Of a stretch of 64,000 nucleotides of DNA, positions 33,778 through 45,185 are shown one piece after another. The stretch's first letter is position 1, and the number at the start of each line of letters is the position of its first letter. A program made the position numbers and the translations under genes. The DNA is from Nilaparvata lugens. Lineage: Eukaryota > Arthropoda > Insecta > Hemiptera > Delphacidae. The notes beneath the pieces were generated by a model. It searched no databases. It saw nothing but the letters and a program-made list of their open reading frames with translations, and was not told the DNA's origin. Where the stretch lies: the NCBI RefSeq assembly GCF_014356525.2, contig NC_052506.1:9655172-9719171 (forward strand). The letters are read 5' to 3'.

Positions 33778-34004
33778 TTAAAAATGTTTGACCCTGAGCT
33801 CCTCAAACAAACATGTATGTCGAACATTTGTTCAGTGTGGTCACAGCTTTACAGATTGCACCAAAACTAAACAATCAATATCATTTCTGCTTTTTCCAGA
33901 AGTAACTGAAGCAAAGTTTGCAGAAGTCTTTTGTGGTTAACGTGTGAAGCATTGACGCTTATTCCTAATACCGCGCCTACAATGAGTTGATGACATAATA
34001 TTCA

Positions 34005-34392
34005 ATATCGGGGCACCGAGTTTTGCTCGTCATTTTTATTTATTGATAAACAGAACACAATTCTCTAAAATGATCGTGCTCATATTATTTTCACAGCTAG
34101 CTATACGTCATCTTATGAATTTCGGGGATACGATATTTTGATTTATCACATACTCACTTTTTTACTATTCACAGCTGTTTCAGCCAAGGATGAATTATCC
34201 TTTTAATGTCGTTCAGCGAGTTTTACCAAGGATGAGACCTAGAGCAATCGAATCTGTATATCATAAACCTACTATGTTCCAAATTTCATGAGAATCGTTA
34301 GAGCCGTTTTCGAGATCCGTTAAACATAAATAACCAGATATAAAAATAACCAGATATATGAATACAGAAATTGCTCGCTTAATATAATAGGA
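34005..34392 (-). mobile_element. HelB copy, short
   Basis: Minus strand: TCCTATTATATTAAG after A, the GATCTCGAAAACGGCTCTAACG core, GATACGATATTTTG region (complement), hairpin CGAGCAAAACTCG and CCCCGATAT before T. The hairpin has one G:U-type change. Confidence 0.7.
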
Positions 34393-34796
34393 TTTTTCTT
34401 CAAGTTCTTATTAAATGGAAAAATATAGAATGAACTTTGACTCCTATGAACTCAGACTCTTAATCATAACAAGTGAACCGTGTTATTTGATTTATAGTAG
34501 TGGAATGCGTGAACCGGAGCAAAATGTGATAGACACTGGAGAGAGATAGGATAGGATAGGGAGAGGATAGACATCATCCATCTCCTGGTTACTCTTCCGA
34601 CACCTGGCTCCCTTCTATATTTATCATATATTGCCCCCCTACCTATGATGACCTCCGCCCACTTAATCTAATCTTCAGGAGTTCAAAAGCTACATTATCA
34701 GAAAAATTGAAACATAAAATCGAAAATATAAATAATCGACAATAATAATAGTTCGTACCTACAAAATTGTATAGTATTATTATTACTTGTAATTCT
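34393..34796. other. No gene recognised
   Basis: Includes GATAGGATAGGATAGG near 34538. Otherwise nothing identified. Confidence 0.5.
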
Positions 34797-34971
34797 TTCT
34801 TCTTCTTCTCCTCCTCCTCCTCCTCCTTCTCCTTCTTCTTCTTCTTCTTCTTCTTCTTCTTCTTCTTCTTCTTCTTCTTCTTCTTCTTCTTCTTCTTCTT
34901 CTTCTTCTTCTTCTTCTTCTTCTTCTTCTTCTTCTTCTTCTTCTTCTTCTTCTTCTTCTTCTTCTTCTTCT
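34797..34971. repeat. (TTC)n microsatellite, ~175 bp
   Basis: Mostly uninterrupted CTT units, with TCC variants in the first 30 bases. The polylysine and polyphenylalanine frames across it are artefacts. The tract is long enough to vary or stall polymerases; GAA/TTC tracts of this purity can form triplexes (known property). Confidence 0.95.
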
Positions 34972-35047
34972 TCATTCTTATTCTTCTTATTCTACCTCTT
35001 AACTTTTTTCACTTCTTCCACCACATCTTCTTTTAGATGCTTAGGCA

Positions 35048-35310
35048 TGTCTAGTTACACACACACTCACATCGATTTTTGTTCGTACGATTTTTTGCCG
35101 TTCTTATAAATTCTATTAGATTAAAGATGATTTCAAACAGATAATGTTTGTCAAGTCTGTTCAACATTTGTTTGTCAAGTTCCAAGATCAGATTGAACAT
35201 AACTTGACAACACATATGACGTGATCATGTGTTTGTCAAGTTCCATTCAATCTGATACAATTTATAAGGACGTAAAAAATCGTACGTCCAGAATCAAGAT
35301 GTGTATCTGG
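35048..35310. mobile_element. MITE family Q, empty-site copy
   Basis: TTGTTCGTACGATTTTTTGC and AATTCTATTAGATTAAAG on the left are mirrored by TATAAGGACGTAAAAAATCG on the right. GTTTGTCAAGT(T/C) is repeated inside. It carries the uninterrupted site AAAGATGA|TTTCAAACAG at 35130/35131. Confidence 0.65.
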
Positions 35311-35399
35311 TTTATGTGTTCTAGGAGTTGACTAGAGTTACCAATATATTTATATTCCCCCTGTTAGTAGCAATCGGCTAGCTACACGCCTCGTCTAAA

Positions 35400-36430
35400 A
35401 CCCCCTTTAGACTAGCAACAGACACAACAATTTTTGTTCGTACAATTTTTTGACGTTCTCATGAATTCTATTAGATTAAAGATGAATATCGGGGACCGAG
35501 CTTCGCTCTGGAGTACAAAATAATAAAAAAATTATTACCAAAGAATAAATTATAATCACATTCATAGTTCATACAGAAATGCTCTATCTAATCACAGTAA
35601 ATCGAGATTGATTCCCAGAGGAATGCAAAAATTTCCCTCACAAAGGCCCGGTTGCACAAAAGCCGGTTAAATTTAAATCCTGATTAATTTCACGTGAACC
35701 AAATCAGAGAAGACCATTTCAAAAAGATGGATCTACTGGAATTAATCAAGATTGAAAATAACCCGGCTGTTTTGTAACCTCCACTAAGTACCTGATTGAA
35801 TGATTACAAAAGTGAATGATTATCATTGAATGATTACAAACAGCTGAGTCATAATTTTGACACAGTTCAACACACATGAACTCGCTCACCTACTTCCATC
35901 AAAATAATTACTATCTGCTGTTTATCCAAGGATGAGTAATAATGATCGTTTTAATGTCCTTCAGCGAGTTTTCCCAGGGATGAGACCTAGTGTAATTGAA
36001 TTTTTGTATCATGAACCTACTGTTCTGAATTTCGTGAGAATCGTAAGAGCCGTTTTCGAGATCCGGTGAAATACAAACATATAAACATCCAAACATCTAA
36101 ACATATAAACAGAAATTGTTCGTTTAATAGTACAGGAGTTCAAACAGATTATGTTTGTCAAGTCTGTTCAAAATCTGTTAGTCAAATTTCGTTTAATCTG
36201 ATAGAATTCATAAGTACAGATAATTCAAATATTCAAATAATCTTTATTCCTTCTTTACAACATAGGTACTTTACAAAAATAGCAAGCGAGATACATATAG
36301 TACACGGAATTCCCCCACAAAGACCAATCGTCTGCGTGTGGAGGAGAGTTCCATGGACAACACATTTGCAATCACAAATAAGATAAAAATATCGTATGAA
36401 CAAAAAACGATATGTGTGTAACTGGCTTTA
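35400..36430. mobile_element. MITE family Q, copy interrupted by HelB
   Basis: TTGTTCGTACAATTTTTTG...AAAGATGA, then HelB, then GTTCAAACAGATTATG...GTATGAACAAAAAACG. About 170 bp of other sequence (36215-36385) also separates the right end. Confidence 0.6.
35486..36137 (-). mobile_element. HelB copy inserted in Q
   Basis: Minus strand TCCTGTACTATTAAACGAGC to GAGCGAAGCTCGGTCCCCG, ending ATAT. Comparison with Q copy 1 fixes the insertion between A and T without target duplication. Interior blocks CCCGGTTGCACAAAAGCC and GGTTAAATTTAAATCC are shared with 28799-29398. Confidence 0.8.
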
Positions 36431-37455
36431 ATGGGTGAAAACCAATAAACGGAGATGAAAACCCCATGGTTTAAAATCTACATTGGAATCTGTTGAAGCT
36501 ACTTTTGTAACGTCAGAAATTTCTGGAATCCCGTTCGCAACTACTTTTCTAACATCCATTACTCCCATTTCCACCATAATCAAAGTTTACATTTCCACCA
36601 TTTTTACACACTTTCCCCGGTGAGACTACTAAATTAATAGATTTTTGAAAATAAGTTTGTGAGTGCATAAGGAGAGTACTTGTCTAGCGAGAAAGTACGA
36701 GATGTAATGTAAAGTGGTAGCATACGAGTCTAATTGATGAGGACATCATGAGATCAATCATTAGGCAGACATGAGCTTGCACCATGCACCATGCAGCGGG
36801 TTACGAGTCCCAATTACCAGCACGAATAGGCTTTTGCGGTTGTTTTTGATGAGCTAATTACAACAAACTTCAGTGCATCCACATTCAAGTAGGTTTGTGC
36901 ATGCAATCCATGCTCACGGCCAATAATCTGACAACGCTTTGCGAATTGTTTGGGAAATCGCATGCACTTAGACCCTACAATAATCACGCCAGAACATATC
37001 TGCAATACGACAGTGAATAGTACACAAATCCAAATCAACTTTACTGGAGAGCAATAATCAGGAAAAACGGACGATAAAAGACATATAAAGCTTCAGTTGT
37101 GGATTGAGATCCAGGATTATGGAATGGAGATAAAATGAGAAGGAAAGAAATGCTGGGCTTTCCGGCTCCTGTAACGACTGCGCTCATCAACGGCTCTGAT
37201 TTATTGTTGCAATTTGATACCCAAGTCAAAAACGCTCAAAGAAAAACGCCCACATATCAGTCTTGAACGGAACGTTATGAGGAAGACTCGAATATTTCAT
37301 TCAATTTCTATCGTATCCAATGAACAAAACAAAGTATCCCACGTATCTTCCGAAATATTATGTACACGTGACTAATATTGTCCTACTTCAAAATGTTTCT
37401 TTTTTGAAGATGAACAAGTTTCAAATTGTTTCATGTTCGAAGAATTAGGTATCTA
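36431..37455. other. No gene recognised
   Basis: Open minus frames at 36814-37038 and 37041-37229 show no known domain. The composition is more even than in the TE-rich parts; it may be host intergenic or intronic DNA. Confidence 0.35.
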
Positions 37456-37622
37456 AAGGTGCGTACAGATTTTCACGCCGCGAACATGAGCAATTCACTT
37501 TTAATCAGCTGATGCCAAGCTTTTTATAGCTGTATCTTACCGTTTCTGTAAAAATACAGATATAATCAGCTGATTAAAAGTGAATTGCTCATGTTCGCGG
37601 CGCGTATATCTGTACGCACCTT
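37456..37622. mobile_element. MITE family G, copy 3 (minimal)
   Basis: AAGGTGCGTACAGATTTTC...CTGTACGCACCTT, 167 bp and almost fully palindromic (CGCCGCGAACATGAGC mirrored). TATCTA flanks both sides, but TAA/TTA frames are also possible, so the target size is ambiguous. Confidence 0.75.
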
Positions 37623-37804
37623 TATCTAAATGCCCTGTAACTGCACCTTTAAATTCATGGAGCAATGGATTAATATCGAGGATAAACTAGTATGCCAATA
37701 TGTTATGTTCTATTATATCATAAAATAGACTTATTTTTTGTCGAGCAACTTAAACAGTGCGAGAGGTGCGCCCTATCTCCAGGATTTATATGATATTTTA
37801 ATAA

Positions 37805-39166
37805 CTATAGTGAGGTCCACGTTATAATGGCAGTGTTTGATTAGCAATGGTATTGCCATCCTTGTCTATCATTCAACAAAGCGGATAGCGCTATCTCTTT
37901 CTCACTTTGCTCTGTTGCCAGATCGTCTTTTAACAATGTAGAATTAATAATTAACAAAATATTCCATAGTAATTATGAAAATTCATTATTAAATTATTGG
38001 AAATAGTTATTTGTGCAACAAGTGCGCAAAGTGACAGTTTGCTACACCGAAAGAAACGACGGCTCGGGCGGAATGGCTTCTTGAGTGCAGCAGAGGAACT
38101 TTGCTCACGTATTTCACATTAAACTTTTCCTACAGTTACTATTGAATACGATAAGTGGTTGATTATGGGTAAAATGATGGCTGAAATCCATCAAATGCTT
38201 GTGTGTGTGATGCTGATATTAATAACAACCTCAATTCATTTAAAAAGTAATAATCCAATTGTAGTTGAAAATTCTCATTCAAAATACATGCCACAGCTGA
38301 TTGGGATGGCTGCAAGATGCCTGAACCGACAAGCGCGCGACCTAGCGGGAAGAATCGTACCTAAGTTTGTTTCATTGGTTTCATCCAGCTAAAAAGTACT
38401 GAAACAGGATTCAGAAATTTAGACTTTTGCTCAAATTACCGAGAAAAATGCTCAAAGTAAACTGAAAAATATTTATAAAAATTTCATAAACAACAGAGAA
38501 TATTTATTGTAGTATTCTTATGTTTTTTATTTATATGGATATCGAACGGTAATCATTTAACCTCAAAATTCGAATTTTATAATGTATATTTGCTACTTTT
38601 CTCATTGCTTGCAGTTGAAATAATAATTATCAATAGAAAAGAACTATTATTTATTATTAAATGATGAGAATTCGTAAATGATGATTATTTAATTATGATT
38701 TAGATGAACATTATTCTTGTTTTGGATTTCTAGATTGGGATTTTATCATAAATGTAGGGTAGCCATTGAAATGATTCTTATCTAAATCTAACCGCAGTCA
38801 TTGTTACCAACTTAATTCGTTTTCGTGCACTAATCCTCCATATAACCCACCAACTATTTTGTGTTGCCATGTTGCAAATCTGGAGTACGCAAAGTAATAC
38901 TTTGCGCACTAGAGCGGAAAAGTGATTCTTTGCGTTCTGTAATCAGTGCAGGAATGGTCACTTTTCAAGGTAACTGTAGGAAAATATAATTTCTTGCTTA
39001 ATAAAATATAATTGATCATTTTGATCGAGAATGAACCGTTAATATTACATCAATAAACCTGTATCAGCTACCGTCTATAGAAGGCATTGACAATATAGTA
39101 CAGAGGTTCAGCAACGTTTTTCTCCTATCTTTCTCCACTGCCATTATAACGTGGACCTCACTATAG
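37805..39166. mobile_element. Family F long copy with a nested inverted-end block
   Basis: CTATAGTGAGGTCCACGTT...AACGTGGACCTCACTATAG inverted ends. The short copy at 55698 is 300 bp; this one has ~1.06 kb extra, part of it bounded by inverted AGTGCGCAAAGT blocks (about 38019 and 38912). A 77-codon frame (38159-38392) lies in the extra part and is not recognised. The right 580 bp is also part of the direct repeat copied at 41719. Confidence 0.65.
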
Positions 39167-40057
39167 ATCTATTCTTCTGGTCTTTTTTTCAGGCGAATAT
39201 TTTCTAAATTAAAGTTACGTCACATAAATATAATACAAAGATCTTATAAGAAGATACTATGAGTATATCTGTTCATTCAATTCACTGATTTTACTTGTAC
39301 TCCTTGACTTTTTTTCAAGTCCTAGCCTTGGAAGAATATCCATACATCATATTCATGGTTTATTTCATAATATTGGCACCTGATTCCCCTGATCAAATAT
39401 GAAAATATTTCAAGAATTAGTTGATAGGAACGATGATAAGTACAGTAACATGTAGTGGCAGAAACTAATAGCTTTTAGCTTATTCACTCAATTGCCGATC
39501 GTGATGAAATACTTTTTATCAACAATTAATGAAGTGAGAAGTGGCCCTCAACCGTTTCTCGACTATTGCTGAAATTTCCAACACTTAATATGCAAGTGAA
39601 ATGAATTGAAGATCTGAACAGGCGAGGGAGTCTCTTGAAAAGTTACGAAAGTTAGCAACTCCTTGACAAACTTCTAGAGATGATTGAAAATGTTTGTCAG
39701 TTGCTGTAGCGAAGAGAAGTCAGTGAGTTGAGTAGTCATCGCATCGGGCAAAACGATGCTTATAACTAACATCTGTTAAGTGTTTAAGGGTTAAAAGTTG
39801 ACGGACAGAAAGCGAAAATGATCTCTCTTTAAAATTCTGTTCAGCGAGAGAACAAGGTTGTTTTCACAGTATTACGTCAGTTGTGAAATCGAAATGATTC
39901 AAGCTTTATTATTGCTCAATAACCTCGATGTTTGAGGTAATTCAATCATGAATTCCATTAAAGCTATTCAAACGGGATCTGTAAAGTTTGTTATAGTGTT
40001 GAAGCGTACAGTAAATCTACATTTAGATATACATTACAATATACAAAAATAACTCTA
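38585..40057. repeat. 1.47-kb direct repeat, copy A
   Basis: From TATATTTGCTACTTTTCTC to AACTCTA. It matches 41719-43216 at high identity; copy B has extra TTC near 42449 and a 22-bp internal duplication near 43046. The copies exactly flank the retrotransposon at 40058-41719. Confidence 0.9.
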
Positions 40058-41683
40058 ATAAATAAAATGAATAACGCCGGCATAAGGGGAGTATGTAACA
40101 AATGGTTTGCAAGTTTCCTTGCGGACAGATCGCAGCAAGTGAGAGTAGGTGACGCATTAAGCTCCAAGAGATACTCATCCTGTGGCGTTCCGCAGGGATC
40201 AGGATTATCAGCCGAATTATTCCTGATCTATATAAATGATTTGTGCGAAGGAAACCTTATTGGATCGCTGACAGCATTTGCTGATGACACAGCTCTGAGC
40301 TACTGCGCTGAAACTAAGACTCAGCTGACCCAAATGATTACAAGCGATGTACGCCGTTTGAACCTGTGGTTTCAAATTAACTCCCTCGAGATCAACGCTA
40401 AAAAGTCAAAAATTATCGTCTTCCAACTAAAATCTAAAGCAGAAAACACACAACCTCTAGCTATTCCCTCTCATACCGATAAGTGCAAAAATCTTGACAT
40501 AGACTGCAACTGTGACAGAATTGAGGAGTCTGAGTCTGTAAAATACTTAGGCGTAATAATCGATTCCAAGCTCAGCTGGGCACACCACATACAAAAATTG
40601 AGAGAAGAGTTAAGGGTGACATGTAGAAAATTATATTTCATCCGCAAACTCTGCCCTAAGCACTTGCTGAGAACGCTATATTTTGCACTTGTCGAGAGCA
40701 GGCTGCAATACGGAATAACGGTTTGGGGAGGTGCATACTTTTCTGTTTTAAAACCAATCTTAACTGGGCAAAAATACATAATTCGCACTATAGCAAACAA
40801 ACCTCGCTTAACAAGTTCACTGCCGCTGTTCAGGGAATGGGGCCTTTTGCCTTTGAGATACCTGTACTTCTATAAAGTATTACTAACTTTTTACAATAGG
40901 AGTGGACACCTTGTCAATCCACGGCGGGAAACTTGTGGACTCCGTTCAGCGGGAAATCTACTTCCCCAAAACCAAACAAAGAATGCTTTCGTAGATTTTA
41001 TTCCTATGTAGCCCCTAAAATATTCAACAACATACCAATCGTGGCAAGAAAGCAAACATGCTATCTAAAACTCAAAAAAGAAATTAAAAATGGCTGTTAA
41101 CAATGGATGAGATCGAAGACCTATTTAAAAAAAATAGTTAATTCACAAGCTAAGATTGCACCCATAAGCCACAATACACAAACAGAATTATAATTAAATA
41201 ATAAAAGCTTGAAAGGTACGGAACGAGCTATTTTCTTTTCTTTCTTTCTCACGCTTGCTTTTGTTTTTGACAATAACTGGCAGAGCCGCTTTTCATCATT
41301 CATCTCTCTCTTTTCATTTTCAACATAGATTAATGTTCATTGTCATAACCTCATTCTTCATATTCTCTTGAAAAAAAAACTTTCAGTTTTACACTACAAT
41401 ATTCTACTAGACATAAGGTAGCACTGTCTCCATCATTCACTTTCATTTTTTATTCAAATATTAATAACTTTTGTAAAAATTCCGACTGTAAGCTCTTTTG
41501 TTAGAATATTTACATTCATGGTTTAAGTTAATTTATTTTTAATTGATTGCATCAAATAAATTATATAAATGGACTTTGATGGCAACTCCCAAAATAGAAT
41601 TTTTCTCGGGAGTGTCTTCTCAATAGAATAATTATTTCTTGTAGTAATGTTGTGTTTGTAATGAATGCTTATTGAGAAATAAA

Positions 41684-41719
<36 letters not shown>
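40058..41719 (+). mobile_element. 5'-truncated non-LTR retrotransposon with (ATT)n tail
   Basis: 1.66 kb comprising the 3' half of a reverse transcriptase ORF, ~590 bp of 3' UTR and a TTA-repeat tail. No LTRs, no polypurine tract. The truncated 5' end and simple-repeat 3' tail are typical of target-primed reverse transcription. The flanks are 1.47-1.50 kb direct repeats, unusually long. Confidence 0.85.
40067..41100 (+). pseudogene. Reverse transcriptase ORF, 3' half (CR1/Jockey group)
   Basis: The main frame (40067-41011, 314 codons) has WFASFLADRSQQVRV at its start, GVPQGS at residues 40-45, LFLIYINDL at 51-59, the catalytic FADD at 71-74, NAKKSKIIVF near 134 and the thumb motif YLGVIID near 160. 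It ends with a C-terminal region of the GLLPLRYLYF type. These are palm and thumb blocks of a non-LTR reverse transcriptase; endonuclease, fingers and ORF1 are missing. A frameshift near 40980 moves the rest to another frame (YSYVAPKIFNNIP, stop TAA at 41098). The ATG is probably internal. The clade call is by motif memory only. Confidence 0.85.

Positions 41720-41720
<1 letters not shown>
41688..41720 (+). repeat. (ATT)n tail
   Basis: About eleven TTA units after GAAATAAAA, forming the 3' terminus of the retrotransposon and joining directly to copy B. Confidence 0.9.
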
Positions 41721-41723
<3 letters not shown>

Positions 41724-43216
41724 TTGCTACTTTTCTCATTGCTTGCAGTTGAAATAATAATTATCAATAGAAAAGAACTATTATTTATTATTAAATGATG
41801 AGAATTCGTAAATGATGATTATTTAATTATGATTTAGATGAACATTATTCTTGTTTTGGATTTCTAGATTGGGATTTTATCACAAATGTAGGGTAGCCAT
41901 TGAAATGATTCTTATCTAAATCTAACCGCAGTCATTGTTACCAACTTAATTCGTTTTCGTGCACTAATCCTCCATATAACCCACCAACTATTTTGTGTTG
42001 CCATGTTGCAAATCTGGAGTACGCAAAGTAATACTTTGCGCACTAGAGCGGAAAAGTGATTCTTTGCGTTCTGTAATCAGTGCAGGAATGGTCACTTTTC
42101 AAGTTAACTGTAGGAAAATATAATTTCTTCCTTAATAAAATATAATTGATCATTTTGATCGAGAATGAACCGTTAATATTACATCAATAAACCTGTATCA
42201 GCTACCGTCTATAGAAGGCATTGACAATATAGTACAGAGGTTCGGCAACGTTTTTCTCCTATCTTTCTCCACTGCCATTATAACGTGGACCTCACTATAG
42301 ATCTATTCTTCTGGTCTTTTTTTCAGGCGAATATTTTCTAAATTAAAGTTACGTCACATAAATATAATACAAAGATCTTATAAGAAGATACTATGAGTAT
42401 ATCTGTTCATTCAATTCACTGATTTTACTTGTACTCCTTGACTTTTTTTCTTCAAGTCCTAGCCTTGGAAGAATATCCATACATCATATTCATGGTTTAT
42501 TTCATAATATTGGCACCTGATTCCCCTGATCAAATATGAAAATATTTCAAGAATTAGTTGATAGGAACGATGATAAGTACAGTAACATGTAGTGGCAGAA
42601 ACTAATAGCTTTTAGCTTATTCACTCAATTGCCGATCGTGATGAAATACTTTTTATCAACAATTAATGAAGTGAGAAGTGGCCCTCAACCGTTTCTCGAC
42701 TATTGCTGAAATTTCCAACACTTAATATGCAAGTGAAATGAATTGAAGATCTGAACAGGCGAGGGAGTCTCTTGAAAAGTTACGAAAGTTAGCAACTCCT
42801 TGACAAACTTCTAGAGATGATTGAAAATGTTTGTCAGTTGCTGTAGCGAAGAGAAGTCAGTGAGTTGAGTAGTCATCGCATCGGGCAAAACGATGCTTAT
42901 AACTAACATCTGTTAAGTGTTTAAGGGTTAAAAGTTGACGGACAGAAAGCGAAAATGATCTCTCTTTAAAATTCTGTTTAGCGAGAGAACAAGGTTGTTT
43001 TCACAATATTAAGTCAGTTTTGAAATCGAAATGATTCAAGCTTTATGAGCGTATTATTCAAGCTTTATTCTTGCTCAATAACCTCGATGTTTGAGGTAAT
43101 TCAATCATGAATTCCATTAAAGCTATTCAAACGGGATCTGTAAAGTTTGTTATAGTGTTGATGCGTACAGTAAATCTACATTTAGATATACATTACAATA
43201 TACAAAAATAACTCTA
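41719..43216. repeat. 1.5-kb direct repeat, copy B
   Basis: Starts TATATTTGCTACTTTTCTC right at the (ATT)n tail and ends AACTCTA, after which the flank continues TTAAGTAATTTTAC. It includes the right end of family F (to 42299). Differences from copy A are scattered, so the duplication is not brand new. Confidence 0.9.
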
Positions 43217-43257
43217 TTAAGTAATTTTACTACAATAAGTTGCTAAGTATCAAGTTA

Positions 43258-43400
43258 CAGATACCCGGTATCTCCTCATTGCCAGTCAGGAATGCTTCCC
43301 CTTACACCAAACTGACAATCTCTGGATAGCAGCGCTCAATATATACGAAGCCGGCCAGCCAGTCTACAGATTTAAATTAATTAGAAATTGCATTTGTTCA
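43258..43400 (-). mobile_element. tRNA-derived SINE head, partial
   Basis: On the minus strand CAGTTTGGTGTAAGGGGAAG (A-box-like) and CATTCCTGACTGGCAATG match the tRNA-like head at 44596. It breaks off at the B-box position, reading ATACCGGGTATC. Confidence 0.55.
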
Positions 43401-43437
43401 AACGCTAATTAATGAATAATTATTATTAAATGGAAAT

Positions 43438-43735
43438 CCTAATTAAATGTTGTAAATCAACCCGAAGACTTCTGCTACTGCAAATATTGACAACAGGGTT
43501 TACAGCTAGATGGAAATTCGATGAGCGCTACCATTCAAAAATTACTTGCCAGCCCGGGAAAGGGCTGGTACACTTTCCCGGTAGGAGGTACCGGGTTCGA
43601 ATCCCGGGCTGGCAAATAATTTTGGATGGTAGCGCTCATCGAATTTCCATCTAGCTGTTAACCCTGTTGTCAATATTAGCAGTAGCAGAAGTCTTCGGGT
43701 TGATTTACAGCATTTAATTAGGATTTTCGTTCGAT
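43438..43735. mobile_element. Inverted pair of SINE bodies around a B-box
   Basis: AACCCGAAGACTTCTGCTAC...GAGCGCTACCATTC (43452-43535) is mirrored at about 43620-43700. The centre contains GGTTCGAATCC (43594-43604), a perfect RNA polymerase III B-box, followed by CGGGCTGGCA. The pair looks head to head. The frames here are palindrome artefacts. Confidence 0.65.
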
Positions 43736-43739
43736 AATA

Positions 43740-44454
43740 ATTAAATATCAAGTTCTTTTGAAGTTGTGCAAAAATCCTATAAAAGACACGAAAAACGAAT
43801 AGTTAACAAACAATTCTAATTAAATAGAGCACATTTACAAATTCATAATTTCGGATCTGGATTTTATGTAAGGGAGGCGGTAGTTAGGATAAATGTGTTA
43901 TATCTTCAAAAATTGATTGATAACTGATAATGATTGATTAGAATGTGACTGAAAGCTCTTATTCCATGAAATGAAAATCATAATTCAATTCACAGTAATC
44001 TCTGAAAATAAATCGAAGGTATTTCGAAAAGGAGAAGAAGGTAGCACAGATAAGAAAAGGTGAAATATCAAGAATAGGTTAATTGGGAGAATGGACAGAA
44101 GAAAAAAGAGAAGCCGACAAAGGGCAGACGAGAAATGTTCGCTGACAAAAACAAAGGATCAAGGAAAATCAGCTACATGTATTTAGAGGAAAACTCGGAA
44201 TTGGTTTGAATGTATTGGCAAAGGAGGGATGTGCCTTTTGGGCATGTTGAAACAAGTCATAAATCATGATAGGGTAATGAGCGGGGTGGAATGAGACAGA
44301 TAACAAGGCCCAGTGAGCTGTGAAACCTGCTCCAAAGATTTCCTGCGTAAATAAATCGACGGCATAAATCTCATAAATAATATCACTAAAACGGTGCAGC
44401 CCAACTTTCTTCTCCATGCTCCATGCTTAGGCAAAACTCAAACATGTGCAGCGC
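43740..44454. other. No gene recognised
   Basis: The minus frame 44169-44417 has no known domain. No repeats seen apart from the flanking SINE copies. Confidence 0.4.
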
Positions 44455-44790
44455 TCATTTTATACGAAGCCAAAGCGGCCAACCAGTTACGGATGGAATT
44501 AAATAGAGAATGCTAATTAATATAACTATTATTTAACGAAAATCCCAAATAAATGCTAAAAATCGTATAAAATGAGCGCTGCTATCCAGAGATTGTCAGT
44601 TTGGTGTAAGGGTAAGCATTCCTGACTAGCAATTGGGAGGTACCGGATTCGATTCCCGGGCTGGCAACTAATTTTTGGATAGTAGTTCTCATTGAATTTC
44701 CATCTAGCTGTTAACTCTGTTGTCAATGTCTGCAGTAGCAGAGGTCTTCGGGGTGATTTGCAGCATTTATTTGGGATTTTCGTTAAATAA
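44455..44790 (+). mobile_element. tRNA-derived SINE, most complete copy
   Basis: A-box-like TGGTGTAAGGGTAAGC at 44602-44617 and B-box-like GGATTCGATTCC at 44645-44656, about 30 bases apart as in a tRNA gene, then CCGGGCTGGCAA. The body TTTCCATCTAGCTGTTAAC, GCAGTAGCAGAGGTCTTCGG and GGGATTTTCGTTAAATAATA follows. Upstream, CAGCGCTCATTTTATACG and GTATAAAATGAGCGCTG are inverted around ~100 bp. The tRNA of origin is not identified. Confidence 0.7.
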
Positions 44791-45185
44791 TAGGAATATA
44801 ATAGATCTAAAAGATGAAAATTTAGGGCGATAGGGTTGTTTAAGGAATAATTGATACTTTGCAATTAATGATACCCCATAGAAAGATGAAACAGGAGAGT
44901 ATTCCAAAAGATAATACTAGGAAAATTTGAATCACCAGATAACTCCTACAATCGAGATCATTTTTCATGAATTTATAAATCTCACAAATTTTTAGGCTAC
45001 ACAAAAGAGAGTGTTTCGAAAGAGAGTGAGTTTAATATTGAATTAATTTTATTATTAATTAAAAGTTAGTTGTTCCCAAAAAAATAAGATATGATGAGGT
45101 GATGACTAAATTTAAAAAATTTAGCCTATGCTTTTTTTAAATCATCTAAACAGCTATCAGGGTAAATCAGGGTAATTGCTCATCA

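Larger units (their letters stand above)
32264..33850. mobile_element. MITE family K, expanded by two nested elements
   Basis: Ends AGCCGTGTCTACACTGAA and TTCAGTGTGGTCACAGCT lie between TTA/TAA-type flanks. Internal ATGTTCGACAAACATGTTTG is mirrored near 33805. Removing D4 (32473-33385) and I1 with one TTA leaves a ~0.3 kb palindromic MITE. Confidence 0.7.

Noticed and set aside
34643..35036. Polylysine and polyphenylalanine ORFs
   Set aside because: They translate the TTC/GAA microsatellite.
38159..38392. 77-codon secreted-looking protein
   Set aside because: The N-terminus is hydrophobic, but the frame lies inside a transposon interior with no homologue recognised.
43594..43604. Functional tRNA gene
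   Set aside because: The B-box is perfect, but no matching A-box, acceptor stem or anticodon arm fits around it; the setting is a SINE pair.
44596..44672. Functional tRNA gene
   Set aside because: A- and B-box-like blocks are present, but stems are imperfect and the sequence continues into a SINE body.
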